DNA of 64,000 nucleotides from Proteles cristata cristata (lineage: Eukaryota; Chordata; Mammalia; Carnivora; Hyaenidae), in contig JAESUZ010000424.1 of NCBI GenBank assembly GCA_017311185.1, positions 716,210 to 780,209 of the forward strand. Direction: 5' to 3'. Position 1 is the first letter of the stretch, and every line of letters begins with the position of its first letter. Below are positions 1 through 12,654 of this stretch, in pieces. The notes under the pieces are model-generated. The model made no database searches. It saw nothing but the letters and a program-made list of their open reading frames with translations, and had not been told where the DNA came from. The position numbers and the translations under genes were made by a program.

Positions 1-870
1 CTAATCTCTTAGCATTATACAACCCACGTAAGATTTTTAAATTAGCAGTGATAACACTAAGACAATTCAATATTCAAAAAGGCGAATGTCTTTTTAAAAT
101 TATATTTTCTATCCTTGAGAGTGCTTAAAAATACAACTCCCAAGCTCTAAAACTTATCTCCTGTCAGTAGTAAAATTAGATTACATTAAAAAATGTTTAA
201 CCTTCATACCATCCTCCCAGCTTTTAAAACCATGTGTTTATAGAAGACTAAACATAAAAAAATTAATTCCTTCTTGTATATGGATTTGGTTTTCTCTTAG
301 TCTAGTTTAAAAATCAAGGAAAGGCTTTCCACACCAGGTTCCATTACCAATAACAGTCATCTTCTGAAACACTATGTCTTATTCCCTGGAGTTTCTTTCT
401 TACCATTGCAACCCAACTTCCCAGTAACACTAGCCTAATATATTTAAACATATAACCTCACATGAACACATAGACACATCCACACATTGCTGAATTGTGA
501 TAGCTAAAATTAAGAACTAATATATTTCCAGTTTGATCTTCAATGTGTGAAAGATTATCTGAGGAAATCTTCATGGGATAATTTCCTCAAATACATGAAT
601 ATAGAGATACTTTTTACCTCCATTGGAGGTGGAATGATGTACCAAGGGGCTTCCTTCAAGCTCTGTTTTGTAATGTGTATGCTTTTCCCCTACTCAAACA
701 AGATGTTCTCTAGTTTTCTTTTGATCACCTGTATAAATTATAACCCTTCTTTAAGGGTCAGCCTATCTCAGTTCTTCCACATGGTTTCTCCCCCCATTTT
801 TCTATATTGGTCAAATACTCTTCAATTAAGATTAATTGAAATAATAATCTTTAATCCATAATTAATCTAC
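1..870. other. AT-rich unique DNA
   Basis: I see no gene, RNA or clear repeat here. An open frame of about 100 codons at 547-861 has no recognisable domain and ordinary AT-rich composition, so I treat it as chance. Confidence 0.5.
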
Positions 871-1027
871 AGTCAGCTAAGTGTCCAACTCGATTTCAGC
901 TCAGGTTATGATCTCACAGTTTGTGAGATCGAGCCCTGTATCTGTCAGTAGAGAGCCTACTTGGGATTCAATCTCTCTCCCCCTCCCTCTCTCTTTCTTT
1001 CTGTCAAAATAAATAAACTTAAAAAAT
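871..1027 (+). mobile_element. Feline tRNA-Lys SINE, 5' end missing
   Basis: The copy starts inside the tRNA-like head (CAGCTAAGTGTCCAACTC), followed by TCAGCTCAGGTTATGATCTC, the CT-rich segment and an AAATAAATAAACTT tail. The usual GGGGCGCCTGGGTGGC start is absent, so it is 5' truncated and well diverged. Confidence 0.85.
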
Positions 1028-1242
1028 TAATGTGCTTTAATCCTCTTGACAGTCCAAAAATCAAATTCTTTAAAGACAAATCTGTATCCTATGTCTATAT
1101 CCAGTATTATATTCATTTATGTTCCTAGACATAGAGTAGGAAGTCTAACACTTAAGTGTTCAAACACTTAATTTTTAAAAATTTTGTCAGGCACTTCTAT
1201 ATCCTTATTCAAAATATAAATTCCTAGTGAAACACAAGATAT

Positions 1243-1850
1243 TAGTTTTATATTGCTACTTTAAAAATCACCATAAATTTAGAGGGTTAAAAGAGCACAA
1301 ATTTATTACCTCGCAGTTCTTTAGGTGAGAATTCTGGGCTGGTTGAGTCGAGTTCTGTGCTCTGAGTTTCATCAGGCTGAAATCAAGGCTGTGACTGGCT
1401 GGTCTCTGATGGGGAGACTCTGGGTAGAATCCAATTCCAAACTCATTTAGGCTTTGGGGAGAATTCAGTTCATATAGTGGTTATAGGACAGAGGCCTGTT
1501 CCTTTGCTGTGAGAGGTCACTGTCAGTTTCTAGAAGTTGACTACTTTCCTTGATTCCTTAGCTCATGAGATCTCCATCTTCCAAGCCAGAAATAGAACAT
1601 CAAATGTGGTTTTTTTTCTTTCAATCTCTCTGGCTTTCCTTTCTGCTGCCTTTCTCTTCTGCTTTCCCTCTTCTGTTGCATCTTTTTGGTCCTCCTCTTC
1701 CTCCTCTGTAAAAGTGATGAGAGTATATTGAGCCCACATGGATAATCTAGGGTACACTCTATTTTAGGTTCAGCTGATTACCTTTGTAGAGGTTTCTCCA
1801 GATAATTCTGATAATGAGCCTGGTCTGGGAACCAACTTACCATATAACTA
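1243..1850 (-). mobile_element. Ancient MaLR/MLT1-like LTR
   Basis: Read on the minus strand it follows the MLT1-type LTR layout. The plus strand shows 'attgctacttt...ttaaaa..acaaatttatta', then 'gcagttct', and later 'gcccacatggataatcta', the complement of the GGATTATC...GGGCCC block of such LTRs. It is strongly diverged; the boundaries and exact subfamily are my estimate from memory of the family pattern. Confidence 0.5.
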
Positions 1851-2407
1851 GTAACAGCAGTAGTTAACTAGAGATATATAGAAATAGCTGGTGAAAAGCT
1901 ATAGTCATAGGTGATGGGCAGAGTAGAAAACTTTAAATTGATTTCACTAAGTCAGTTTGAATTGGCCATAAATAGATTTACCCCCTGTTCACATACTAAA
2001 AATAAAATAAAGGAAAATAAAGGAAAAAAAATTAAACCTAAGAGAATTAAAGCAATGTGCCTCCCCGCCCCTTTTTTCTTTCCAATGAAATTTCCCTGAG
2101 GTTTCAGTCAGCTGGATATGTTTCTATATACCTGGTCCCTAACTTTCTCCAACTAACCACAACACTGTAATTCTAGTCATTATATTTACTGAAAAATCAC
2201 TGCACACAACTCTTAATTTGAAGCCTTCACAGTGGCTTCTTTGATCGGAGTTAGTGTTTCAGCTGCTAACTTATACTTCCTCATTACTCTCCTTCCATTT
2301 ATTTTTATGTTTCTACAATATTCTCAATGTCTACCCTTCTTTGTTTAGACCTCTAAACTACACTAACCAAGAGATGAGGAGAACTTAGATCAAAAGGCCA
2401 CCTGTGT

Positions 2408-2935
2408 ATGTTAGTCGGGGTTCTCCAGAGAAACAGAAACAATAGGTTGTATATGTAGAAAGATTTACCATAGAGAATGCATGAGGCTATGATTATGAAG
2501 CCTGACAAGTCCCAAGTCTGCTGTCAGCAAGCTGGGTAGAACAAATCGTGTAAGTTCTTGTTTAGTTTGTAGATCTGAGACCCAGAGGAGCTGATCGTGT
2601 AGTCCTAATCCAAATGCAGGCAGGCTGAAGACCTGGGAAGAGCTTGAGTTTGAAAGTAGGAAAAATTTTAAATCCCCACTCAAAGAAGTCAGGCAGGATT
2701 AAATTTTCTCTTACTCATTGGAGGGTCAGTCTTTTTGTTTAATGCAGGCCTTCAACTGATTGGATGGGGCCCACCTGCATTAGGGAAGGCAGTGTGCTTT
2801 AGTCTGTCTACCCATTCAAATGTTGATATCCAGAAACACTCACAGGCACATCAAAATACTGTTTTACCAAATGTTTGGGCAAACTGTGGCCCAGTCAAGT
2901 TGCCACATGAAATTAACCATCACATTGTGGTAAGT
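2408..2935 (-). mobile_element. Old LTR-like interspersed repeat
   Basis: The left edge 'gttctccagagaaacagaaa' and right edge 'aagttgccacatgaaattaa' are hallmarks of a common mammalian LTR-like repeat. On the minus strand it would begin TGTGATGGTTAAT and end near CTGACTAA. 'caactgattggatggggccc' lies in the middle. The exact family is not resolved; it abuts the next element directly. Confidence 0.5.
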
Positions 2936-3425
2936 TAAATAGAAGCCTCCAAAGTTATTTGTAACCTAATCCTTGGGGTTTCTGTGTATTACCTTATATA
3001 GCAAAGGAAACCTCGAAGATAAGATTAAGGAGTTGGGATGGACAAGTTATCCTGGATTATCTGGATGGGCCCTAAATGTAATCTCTAATCTTCTTATTAG
3101 AAGAAGTCAGGGAGAGATTTTACTAGAGAAGAAGTAATATGACCACTGAAGCAACATATTGAGCTGTTAGCTTTGAAGTTAGAAGAAAGGACCATAAGCC
3201 AAGAAATATAATGAATGCAGCTCTAGAAGCTGGGAAAGGAAAGAAATGGGATTCTCCCCTCGGAGCCAATGGAGGGAGCATAGTCCTGCCAATACCTTTA
3301 TTTCAGCCTAATGAAATTGATTTTAGACTTCTGTCTTCCAGAACTATAAGAAAATAAATGTATGTTGTTTTCAGCTGCCAAGTTTGTGCCAATTTATTTT
3401 AGCAGGGATGGGAAATTACAATACC
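2936..3425 (+). mobile_element. MaLR/MLT1-like LTR
   Basis: Successive family landmarks are visible in order: 'aacctaatccttggggtt', 'ttaccttatatagcaaagg', 'cctggattatctggatggg', 'ttccagaactataagaaaat' and 'gttgttttcagctgcc'. This is the layout of ERVL-MaLR LTRs, in plus orientation and heavily diverged. No internal gag-like region adjoins it, so it is probably a solo LTR. Confidence 0.6.
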
Positions 3426-3611
3426 ATCTCATAGAGAAGTATCAGAAAATCATATTTTAAATATTCTTTATCTTATGGAATTATCTTGTGTCATAGTCAC
3501 TGCTCTACTTCCATCTTATTCTAACTAATTCCTTCCTATCACATGTTCCAACTAATTCTGTCCTATCACACCTGGATGCCAGAAATAGGAAGGTAAGAGG
3601 CTCTTTCTCCT

Positions 3612-3650
3612 GATGCTCAGTGATGATGAACAGTGATGATGTTCAGTGAT
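3612..3650. repeat. 13-bp direct repeat, three copies
   Basis: Three adjoining 13-mers differ only in the middle: GATGCTCAGTGAT, GATGAACAGTGAT, GATGTTCAGTGAT. Confidence 0.9.
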
Positions 3651-6429
3651 GCAGTCTCTATTAGGGAAAGACCATAGAACTTTCTCTTATCTATCCCAAT
3701 CAAATAATTTACATCATAGTATTTTCATTGTTTTTCCCTTAAAATATACTCAATACCTTTTAATTATATATTAATATCTAATTAGTTGAGGTTACAACAG
3801 GAAACAATTTCAACCTAGATGATCCACGCAACTATATGAAAGGAACTATTTACAGAATGTAAACAGAGTTAAAGGCATTTACGAGGAATATTGTGACACC
3901 CAGGGATTAGCAAAAAAATAAAAAATAAAATAAAATAAAAAGCTTGTTGTCAAGCTTGGGCCTGAAGAAGCAATAAGAGAAGCTAGTGATACCATTGTTC
4001 TGTGAGAGGTAGCGATGAGAAAGATCTGCTGCCTGACAAGAGTTGTATATTGTGGAGGGACATGGTTGCTACCAGAACATATGGTCCAGGAGAGGCAGAG
4101 GGAAGGGAAGACCTATCTATTTTCTTCCTTCTGAACTCCTACTGAAGACTTTCATTTACCAAACCCTAGAAAAACCTAAAGGGCAAGGCAGACAAGGTAA
4201 TGAGATTAGTAACCTTCTGTCTCTTGGGTCTCAAAGGACAAAGAAGGATTTAAATATGCACTTGGTGCAGTGAATGTAAGAGAAATAAATAGCCATCATA
4301 CCATAGAAATACAGACTTGGATAATTAAACAAGTAAAATTGGGTCTAATTCCTTTTTTCATAGGTGAAGATCCAGAAGTTCAGAGAGGTCTTGGCATAGG
4401 CCTTGGTTGGAATTTATGTTGCACAGATGCCATGCAATTATCTTCCTAGTACACCAGACATGCTGAATTATATCTATATGTGAAGTTGTCATAGCATTAA
4501 CCTAATTTCTTACCACAAGTAGTTAAAACCTACCCTCATTTGTCCCTTGGTGAATTATTCTTCTGAGACTACCAGAGATTTTGAGGTTTCTAAAAGAGGT
4601 ATTTGGAATCAATGGGATGGTGTTTTGAATTATGCTAGGAGCTCTCAAGCTGGAATCTAGATTCTTCACTAAGACTCCGAAGAGAGAGGAGAAGTCCAGA
4701 CAGGGTTTTGTAGCCTGTTCATTGGAGACCAAACCACTTTGCTCACTAAGTATTATACCCAAACACAGAGATACAAGGTATGGTGTGTTAGAAACTGAGA
4801 TTTAACCTAGCCCTCCATAGTTTGGGGTGATTTGAAAAGTTTTGCTTTATACTGATCCCCAGAGCATTAAGGTTTCTGAAAGTTTAGTAAATCATATCTT
4901 CATTTGTCTGTAATATATTCAGATATCCTGGCAGAAAAATAAAAGAAAGTTGTATCCAGTGAATATGAGGATTCAGGCTGACTGATTCCTTCTCATAAAT
5001 GAGATGCTTTTTGATCCACATCAGAGTTAAGTCTGATCATCTTAATAGCTCATTGCCTTCATTCCTTGAAATGAGGGAAACTGGGTATTTCAGAAGACAC
5101 TAAGAAGACTTCTCTTGTCTGTTCATTGCTGTTATGGTTTGAAGAATATGCAGACAGTACATAAGTCAAGGCCACCCCTTGCAGTAGCCATCAATTCAAC
5201 ATGATATAATAACTTTATGATATCAGTGCTTTAGCTTCTGTGCCTGTAAGGACAGTCCCAAGAATGGAAGGCATAGATCCATGAGCGGTTTTAAGACAGA
5301 GTAAATTTTTGTACTATTTTAGAAGCTGCGTAGAGCTTGAGAAGCCAAAATGGAGGTGAGATCATTAAGAGGGTGAGGAAATATGTGAGAGTGAGAAAGA
5401 ACAGGCAATTCTGTGACTTCAGAGGTGAAAACCAATGGATAGAAGACCAGGAGGGAAAGACCCAATGAGCTTAGTAAGAATTTTTAAAAGTGAAATGGTA
5501 GGAAATAAGGTCAAATGAAAATTTATGATTTTGGCAGTGATATTACAAAAGTCCTGTTAATGGGGATGAGTCTACCAACTGTTTGCTGAAATGACTCTGG
5601 AAGACAGTGTCAGAAGGGAGGGAGGCCACCTGAGAGCCTGTTACAGTAAACCACCCCCTCCAGGTTTCCATACACACAAAAGGGAATTGCAAACATTTAA
5701 GATCATGTACGTTTTATATCACATTTTATATCACACATGATCTCATTTTGTTTAAAGGGCAGCAGAAGGCTGAATGAATAGTAAGCTCACCATATTAAAC
5801 ATACATACTCACTCTTCTCCAATATTTGGTCAAGGAACAATCTAGGTAAACAGGAGGGTCTTAATAAATAGCCCCCAGTCTCTTCTTTTGGTTCCCTCTT
5901 CTTGGTGTTCCCATACTATGATCTCTGCTGTCACCTTCCAGAACACTCCAAGAAGGCATTGCTCCTGCTTTAAAACTCCAGGTTGAGCAGGAACATGCAC
6001 ACATTTCTATGTTTCTGTGATTACAATTAAAATGAGCTCCAATATTAGAAAGGTGGGGAAAAACATAAATATAAACCTGACTCAATACCAAAGAATAACA
6101 GAAAGAAGACAATTACCCACAGTCAGTAAAGCTTGAAAAGTGCAAATTTCTAATTCTAAGGTAACTTAGATCCAAGGTAACCTTGGATCAGGAATTAGTA
6201 TAATGTCTTGGCCTCTCTAGCTCCTTGCTTGTCAGCCTTTCTCTGACTGTGTCTTCATATTGTGAGTGCTATCTTATATTTCTCTAACAATCCAGAGACC
6301 TCTAGGTTCAAAACTTACAGGTCACTGATATACTTCACTTAGTCTGGTATTTTATCTAAAGGTCAGTGTTACACTTTTTCATCATCATTTACCAGAACTG
6401 TGTTAACAGCTAAAAGAGATGCTCTCCTT
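3651..6429. other. AT-rich intergenic DNA
   Basis: An A-rich (AAAAT)n-like run lies near 3907-3941. The rest shows no gene or repeat I can name. Short open frames (for example 4523-4762 and 5861-6112 on the minus strand) have no domain signature. Confidence 0.5.
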
Positions 6430-7350
6430 GAATCCTCTTGCACTGTTGGTGGGAATACAATCTAGTGCAGCCACTCTAAGGAACAGTATGAAGGTTCTTC
6501 AAAAAACTAAAAATAGAACTACCTTATGATCCAGCAATTACACTACTAGGTATTTACCCAAAGGATACAAAAATACAAATTCAAAAGGGTACATTCATCC
6601 CAATGTTTATACCAGCATTATCAACAACAGTGAAACTATGGAGAGAGCCCAAATGTCTATTGTCTGTCACCTGATGAATGGGCAAAGAAGATATATATAT
6701 ATATGAATGACAGAATATTACTCAGTTATCAGAAAGAATGAAATCTTGCCATTTGCAACAACATAGATGGAGTTAGAATGTATTATGTAAGCAAAACAAG
6801 TAAATCAGAGAAAGACAAATACCATATGATTTCACTCACATGGGATTTAAGAAACAAAACAGATGAACATTTGGAAAAGGGGAAAAAGGGGCGCCTGGGT
6901 GGCTTAGTCGGTTAAGCGTCCGACTTTCGCTTAGGTCATTATCTCGCGGTTCGTGGGTTCGAGCCCCGCGTCGGGCTCTGTGCTGACTGCCGGCTCAGAG
7001 CCTGGAGCCTGTTTCAATCTGTGACTCCCTCTCTTCTCTGACCCTCCCCTGCTCATGCTGTCTCTCTCTCTCTCTCCTAGAAATAAATAAAAACATTAAA
7101 AAAAAAAAAAAAGGAAAGGGGGGAAAAAGAGGAGAGAGGGAAACAAACCATAAGAGACTCTTAATGGTAGAGAACAGACTTGAGTATTGATGGAGGGAGG
7201 TGGGTGGGTCATGAGCCAGATGGGTGATACGTATTAAAGAGGGCATTTGTTATGATGAACACTGGGCGTTGTATGCAAGTGATGAGTCACTGAATTCTAC
7301 TTCTGAAACCAATATTGCACTGTATGTTAATTAACTAAAATAAAAAGTGA
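6430..7350 (+). mobile_element. 5'-truncated L1, ORF2 end plus 3'UTR
   Basis: The stretch is collinear with the ORF2 C-terminus and 3'UTR of the L1 at 24-31 kb: 'cactgttggtgggaataca', 'atgatccagcaattacact', 'tatttacccaaaggatac', then a G-rich 3'UTR with 'aacactgggcgttgtatgc' and a final 'aactaaaataaaaag'. It is older than that element, with several substitutions per motif. A feline SINE is nested inside it. Confidence 0.85.
6888..7112 (+). mobile_element. Full-length feline SINE (CAN-SINE/SINEC_Fc type)
   Basis: This is the best preserved copy in the window. It has the GGGGCGCCTGGGTGGC head, a pol III A-box-like TGGCTTAGTCGG at 6900-6911, a B-box-like GGTTCGAGCCC at 6956-6966, a CT-rich 3' half and a pure A tail. 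An imperfect target-site duplication, GGAAAAGGGGAAAAAG at 6873-6888 and GGAAAGGGGGGAAAAAG at 7113-7129, shows insertion into the 3'UTR of the older L1. Confidence 0.95.
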
Positions 7351-7954
7351 AAAACAATTTCCCCTATTTCTTGGCTCTAACAATTAATTCATGGGACTCT
7401 CCTCTCATCCCATACAAGAAAGAAGTCATGATCATGGCAGACCTAACGAATCTATACTTTGAAACACTTAGCAAATATAACATTCATTTCCAAACATGGA
7501 AATAAAATTAATATTTAGAGAGTAAGGAAAAAGTTTTTATATGACTGACATTAGTTATTATATTGAGAAATCCAGAGTCTACCAGAGTTGATGGAACCAC
7601 TGGTCACCTGGTCCTGCTTGCATAACATTGTAAGTTTCTTAATGTGGTTGTAGATATGGGCAATTAAAGCAAAAGTACTAAAGGAAGCATCATCAATGCA
7701 ATTTGGATGTCTCTCTAGAGATATGTAAAGATAAATAAATTGGCCCAATATTATGAAAGGTATTGAGGAGAAAATGGACATCAAGAGAAATTGGGTTTTT
7801 AAAGAGTTTGCTAGCTAGAAAGAGCAATAAAATAAATATTCATGGAATAATTCAAACAAATACAGAACAGAATATGGCTTAATGGATGACATGGTAGGAA
7901 TCTGAAAAAAGGAGTAATTATCAGAGAGAGAGAATATTAAATATTTTTGAAAGA
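7351..7954. other. AT-rich intergenic DNA
   Basis: I see no gene or named repeat in this stretch. Confidence 0.45.
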
Positions 7955-8004
7955 TATGTTTTTTAAAGAGAGAGAGAGCACATGAACTGGGGAGAGGGGG
8001 AGAG

Positions 8005-8058
<54 letters not shown>

Positions 8059-8166
8059 AAGCAGGTTCCATGCTCAGCACAGAGCTGAGTTCCACGACCC
8101 TGGGATCATGATCTCAGCTGAAATCAAGAGTTGGACACTCAACCTACTCGGCCACCTAGGCGCCCC
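7955..8166 (-). mobile_element. Feline SINE, minus strand, expanded GA tract
   Basis: It ends in the complemented head (GGCCACCTAGGCGCCCC). The tRNA-like part is complemented upstream of that, and the CT-rich region has become a long pure (GA)n run at about 8005-8054. A short TTGAAAGA duplication sits at 7947-7954 and 8167-8174. Confidence 0.9.
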
Positions 8167-8689
8167 TTGAAAGAAACTTTTAAGGGAAGAGGAATCCCTA
8201 CCATTTCACTTATCTCTGAGCATTATATCATAGTAACTTAAGAGACCTCATATTTTATGTATAATTAAAGCATTTAACATAGTTCTTTGAAATGAATTGG
8301 AAAGATAACTGTTGATCCATTCTTCCAGACTACTAGGGGATATAGATAATATACTCAGCTAGTAGTGGGTATAGATAATGAGTCCATATCAAGCATCTTT
8401 TAGGTACTGTACATATTGAAGCATAAAGAAAAATAAGGGACACCACTTCTATTTTTGAAGTCTAACTGAGGAGTCTATTCACAGGGTATATATACAAAAA
8501 ACACACAGGTAGTGTATGATTAAGTAAAACATGACACATGAATGCACTTAATAAACTTAAAATGCTACACAAATGCTAGAATTACAAATCTTAAATGGGA
8601 GTTTGGAGACTCTGTGTGCCATGACAGGTCTGGAAAAGAAACTCACTTTTTGTAGGTAAGAAGGTGAGAGAATTCTCTAGACCTTACCA

Positions 8690-8766
8690 TTTCATTACTA
8701 GGAGGAAAGGAACAATGTTATTTTCATTTGCCTGGCATATACCAGGTGTTCAATATATGTTTAATG
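8690..8766 (+). mobile_element. L2/MIR 3'-end remnant
   Basis: 'tttgcctggcatataccag' followed by 'gtgttcaatatatgtttaat' matches the conserved 3' core of L2/MIR elements (CCTGGCACATAGTAGGTGCTCAATAAATGTTT). It is short and diverged. Confidence 0.5.
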
Positions 8767-9069
8767 AAGTTCTTTGCATTGACGTTCACTGATATTGGTG
8801 AGAAAGGTTTCTTGAAAGTCTTTCAACACTTGATTTTAGCAGGTCTTGGGGGGATGAGTAGCAGTTATATTTGTGGGAGTTGGGGGTGGGACAGTGTGGG
8901 AAAGAACACAATATGGTGTGTGAATTGCATGAAACAGTTACATGGGGGAGACAGTTTATCCTTAGGAGTAACAAAGACACTCATTAAACATTTATAGGAA
9001 TACTTATTATATTAACTTAGGATGGGTCTTGAGAAATAGAATAGCAAATGGCAAAGTGATTAGAGATTA

Positions 9070-9615
9070 GTGTTGTCTAACTCCCTGACCCAAATTGTTC
9101 GGTGTTTGGCTTTTTCATGTTCCACACCTTCTCTTGTCTCCATTTTATTTTTGACAAGCCACTATGGGGAAGAGTCAGCCCTGCCAGTGGGTTGGTCTCA
9201 AGGTGAGATTCCTTCAGTCTTATTTCCAATGACTCTGTCATTCTCTCCAGCCAGTTTTCCTTATGATTTTAAAGTCCCTGGTTTCCTTCTCAGGATTTCC
9301 CACATCTTAGCTGAAGGGCTCTGGCAACTTGATTTGGATTCAGCCTTGAATTCTTCCCCTCTTTTCTCACAGTGGGTTTACTGCCAGAGATGTGCTGGGA
9401 GTAAGCCAAGTCCTCTTGGGCTGGAACACTGCCCTGCTGCCAAAGAAACCTACTCAAAGTCATCTCCTCCTGCAGGCAACTGGCCTTCTCCTGGAAGGAT
9501 GTTATGTTCCATTCATGCTCCTTGCTTTATCCAGCTGTCACACATCCAGACACTTCTATTCAGACAGGTACATTTTTCTAAGGAAGTCCTGAGTGGAGAA
9601 TACAAAGCCTCATAA
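9070..9615 (+). other. Uncharacterised 181-codon open frame
   Basis: This is the longest open frame outside L1 DNA. The start codon is a TTG rather than ATG and the product has no recognisable domain, signal peptide or repeat. A second frame at 9392-9592 is also open, which suggests locally low stop density rather than selection. I do not recognise it and think it most likely non-coding or part of an old repeat. Confidence 0.2.
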
Positions 9616-10295
9616 GTGAGTCATTTGTTCTATGAGTCTCTTCCAGGCACATAGGTGCCTGCTTTGCATAGCTCAGACCACAAGAATGTATCCTTCATCT
9701 GAAGGGTGAGTGGGCAGGATTTGTTACATATATAAATATGAACTGCTTCTGTTCCTAAATTGGGGCCCTCAATACTGCCCTAGGTCTGGATATTTCTATT
9801 ATAATGACTTCTTTTCTCTCTGAACCCTATCATTTTCTAGTTATCCAAAACTGAATGAACCATTTCACCTCAATTTGACAGTTTCTCAGTGCAGATAAAA
9901 TTTGCACCCTCTTCTTCAGAGGACTGTTAGGAGCATGAAATGTGTTGCCAGAGGCTAAAGTGCTCTGCAAACTATGAAAAGCTGTATGTTGATGATTTTC
10001 TTCAATGTAAATGCTCCCGTAGACAAAACAACAAAGTTGATAGAGTTGATAACATAATACATACATTGCATCACTTATTTGACATCAAAAACTTCAACTG
10101 CAGAATAATGTGAGTTTACAAGATCCCTGGGATTTTTTTCCTTCTAGTTCTAATATTTTATAATTGCCTGAGTGTTCTTTTTCTTCCACAGGGAAAGGGC
10201 ATGTTCATAATTAACTATGTAATTCAGAATTTGCTTTGATTATACTGATTTCTCCATCTCAACACTGACTTTATGGACAGCCCCAGAAAAGACTG

Positions 10296-10385
10296 ACATT
10301 TGTTGAATACCTACTCTGTGAAGAATTCATGCTAAGAGCACCATTGTGAATAAGGCACATCTAGCCCCTTCCTTCAAACATCAAT
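10296..10385 (+). mobile_element. L2-like fragment
   Basis: 'tgttgaatacctactctgtg', a degraded 'gaataaggcacatctagccc' and 'ccttccttcaaacatcaatg' follow the order of the L2 3' region (TGAGCACCTACTATGTGCC ... CCTGCCCTC). Strongly diverged. Confidence 0.5.
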
Positions 10386-10737
10386 GGGACCGATTGTGGG
10401 AAATCCTGTTGTAATCTTCTAAATGTACTCTTTTACCTATATTACCTCCAGCATCCAGCAAGGTTCCAGATACAAAGGAGATATAACTGAACAATGAATC
10501 AGTTAAATGATATCTGACATCTCTTTGTGCATGTCAGACTTTCCACAGCAGGCCAGGTTTCTCAGACATATGAACCTGGGAAGAAGATGGGTAGACGTGA
10601 GTACAGATTGTATGTAGATTGAGTAGTGGCTTAATTGTGTTATGGCAAGTTTGAATGTGGAGCTAATTAGTTTGTATGACTGTAGAATATAGAAACTATA
10701 ATATAGCTTCACATTTATTTTTATGAAATAGGTTAGC

Positions 10738-10968
10738 AGCCAAGGAAGCCCACTGAATTGAATAGAAACTAATTGAAAGTAATAAAGAATTACCTGAACA
10801 TATATTGCCAGTAAATTAAATTAATTGAAGGTAATTGATAGTGACTGAAATTAATAAAAGTAATGGAAACAAATTGAACTTAATTGAAATTTATTGAAAT
10901 TGAATTAAACTCAATAACTCAAAGTCTATTAAATTTAATAGATTCTAATTGATATTAATTATAGACAA
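10738..10968. repeat. Degenerate TTAATTGAAA-rich array
   Basis: Variants of AATTGAA/TAATTGA recur about a dozen times (AATTGAATAG, TAATTGAAAGT, TTAATTGAAGGT, TTAATTGAAATT, AAATTGAATTAAA) with irregular spacing. It ends in a TAATTGATATTAATTA segment. It looks like an old AT-rich minisatellite. Confidence 0.65.
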
Positions 10969-12654
10969 TGCTTAATAATAACAGACCATTCTTAAAGGCT
11001 TTCAACTGCACTTGCACCATACTATTGTCTTCAAGATGTAAAAGTAAATTCTAAGGAGAAAAAAAAGGTATTCACAGGAAAAAAATACTGCTTTGGAATT
11101 TTAGATTTCTCTATGGAGTAGCTGAATTAGAAGAATTTGATGCTGGTAACAGAGCTTCCCCTGAAGACTTGGGAAGATAAAAATGGTTTTACTTCTTTCA
11201 GGAAGAAGACTTTTATTAGAGTATAATGAGAACATTTTACTTGTTAAAACATTAGTTTTGATTTGATGAATACTCATGCAGTAGATGTTGTATTGAACAT
11301 CTGCCATCTTTATACCTGTGTTGTCAGATTCCTTTATGTTTTTTTTCTCTTTCTCACCCTCAGGTACAAAGGATTCAAAACCCCTAGGGTTTTTTATAAA
11401 CATGTATTGGAGGACATAAGGACTTGAATTTTCAGCTACTTCTTCCTCAGCTTTGAACATCTGGGGGAAAAAGATCCCATGCTGGAGTTCCTGTTGTGGA
11501 ATTGTATCAGCTGGGTCCTTCTACTCAGTGACGGTGACAGTGCATGCATTTAGTTACATTCCCATACTTCATGGTTTTATCAACCTTGCTGCTTAACTGA
11601 ATAACTCTGTTTCGAGAAAAAGTAATTTTCTTTCAAAAGAAATGCATCAAATTTATTTTACATGAAATATTTATTAAAATTGTTAGAAGACTATAGATGA
11701 GGTTCACCGTGTGGAGTGGAAATAAATGCCAAATCATTAGGCTTACATCAGAAGAAGCCCAAGATTTGGTATGTAAATCAGTTATTCTCATTCCAGCCAT
11801 GTCTCATAAACATGTATGTGACATGCTGAAAATGCTCTGCTCAAGGGAAAGGGCCCAGACATCAGTATTTTATTTTCCAAATCACCAAGTGTTTATGAGG
11901 CAGGGTCAGGGAGACCTACTAGGCTAAATACAGAAGGTTTGTCTTAGATTCCTGCCTTCTTTTCCTCTTGCCCATGATTGCTACTCCTCAACCTTGAGCC
12001 TTCTTCATTCCTGTTTGCTTTAAAAATTGCTTGTGGACACTTAATTCATTTTAAAGGAAAGGAAGCTCATAAAAATCTACAGCATGATTACTCTCAAAGG
12101 AAATTGAACACAGATCCAAATTTCATGACAATTTTAGTTACAGGTGAGTAGGATGGGATAAAAACTTCAGAGCTCTAGAAATCTTTGATAGATTTCTGGT
12201 CAGACACACAGTGACTTTACTGGCTATAGGATTCCTTCTCACCCATATTTCATTGCAACCCATGCTGTATGGAAGCGACCCATGTATGCAGGAAGTCACT
12301 CTTGCTCCTCAGTATGGCATTTGTAGTTCCATAAGCCTTTTTCTTCTGGTAGGGAGACACCATCATATATTTTAATAATATATGTACATGATTTAACCAG
12401 TATCTCTAGGTTTTCTAAAAATCATAAATTTTCAAAATCTTTATCTCTCCAGTACCAACATACACATTTTATATAAGCAATTCATTAGGGAACTTGGTAC
12501 AAAGTCTTAACAGGAATTGTATCTGGGCATCTGTTTAAGCATCCAGCCCAGCAGATGTCTAGTCTCTAGTTAGTGCAATTACAATGAAAAGCTTACACTC
12601 CATTACTAATATCCAATTTTGCATATATATGTAACAAAGAAAAATAATAAACCC
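10969..12654. other. AT-rich intergenic DNA
   Basis: No gene or nameable repeat was found. The minus-strand frame at 11101-11460 (119 codons) has no domain features. Confidence 0.45.

Noticed and set aside
6888..6966. tRNA gene
   Set aside because: The A and B boxes belong to the tRNA-derived head of a SINE; no cloverleaf acceptor stem closes and an A-tailed SINE body follows.
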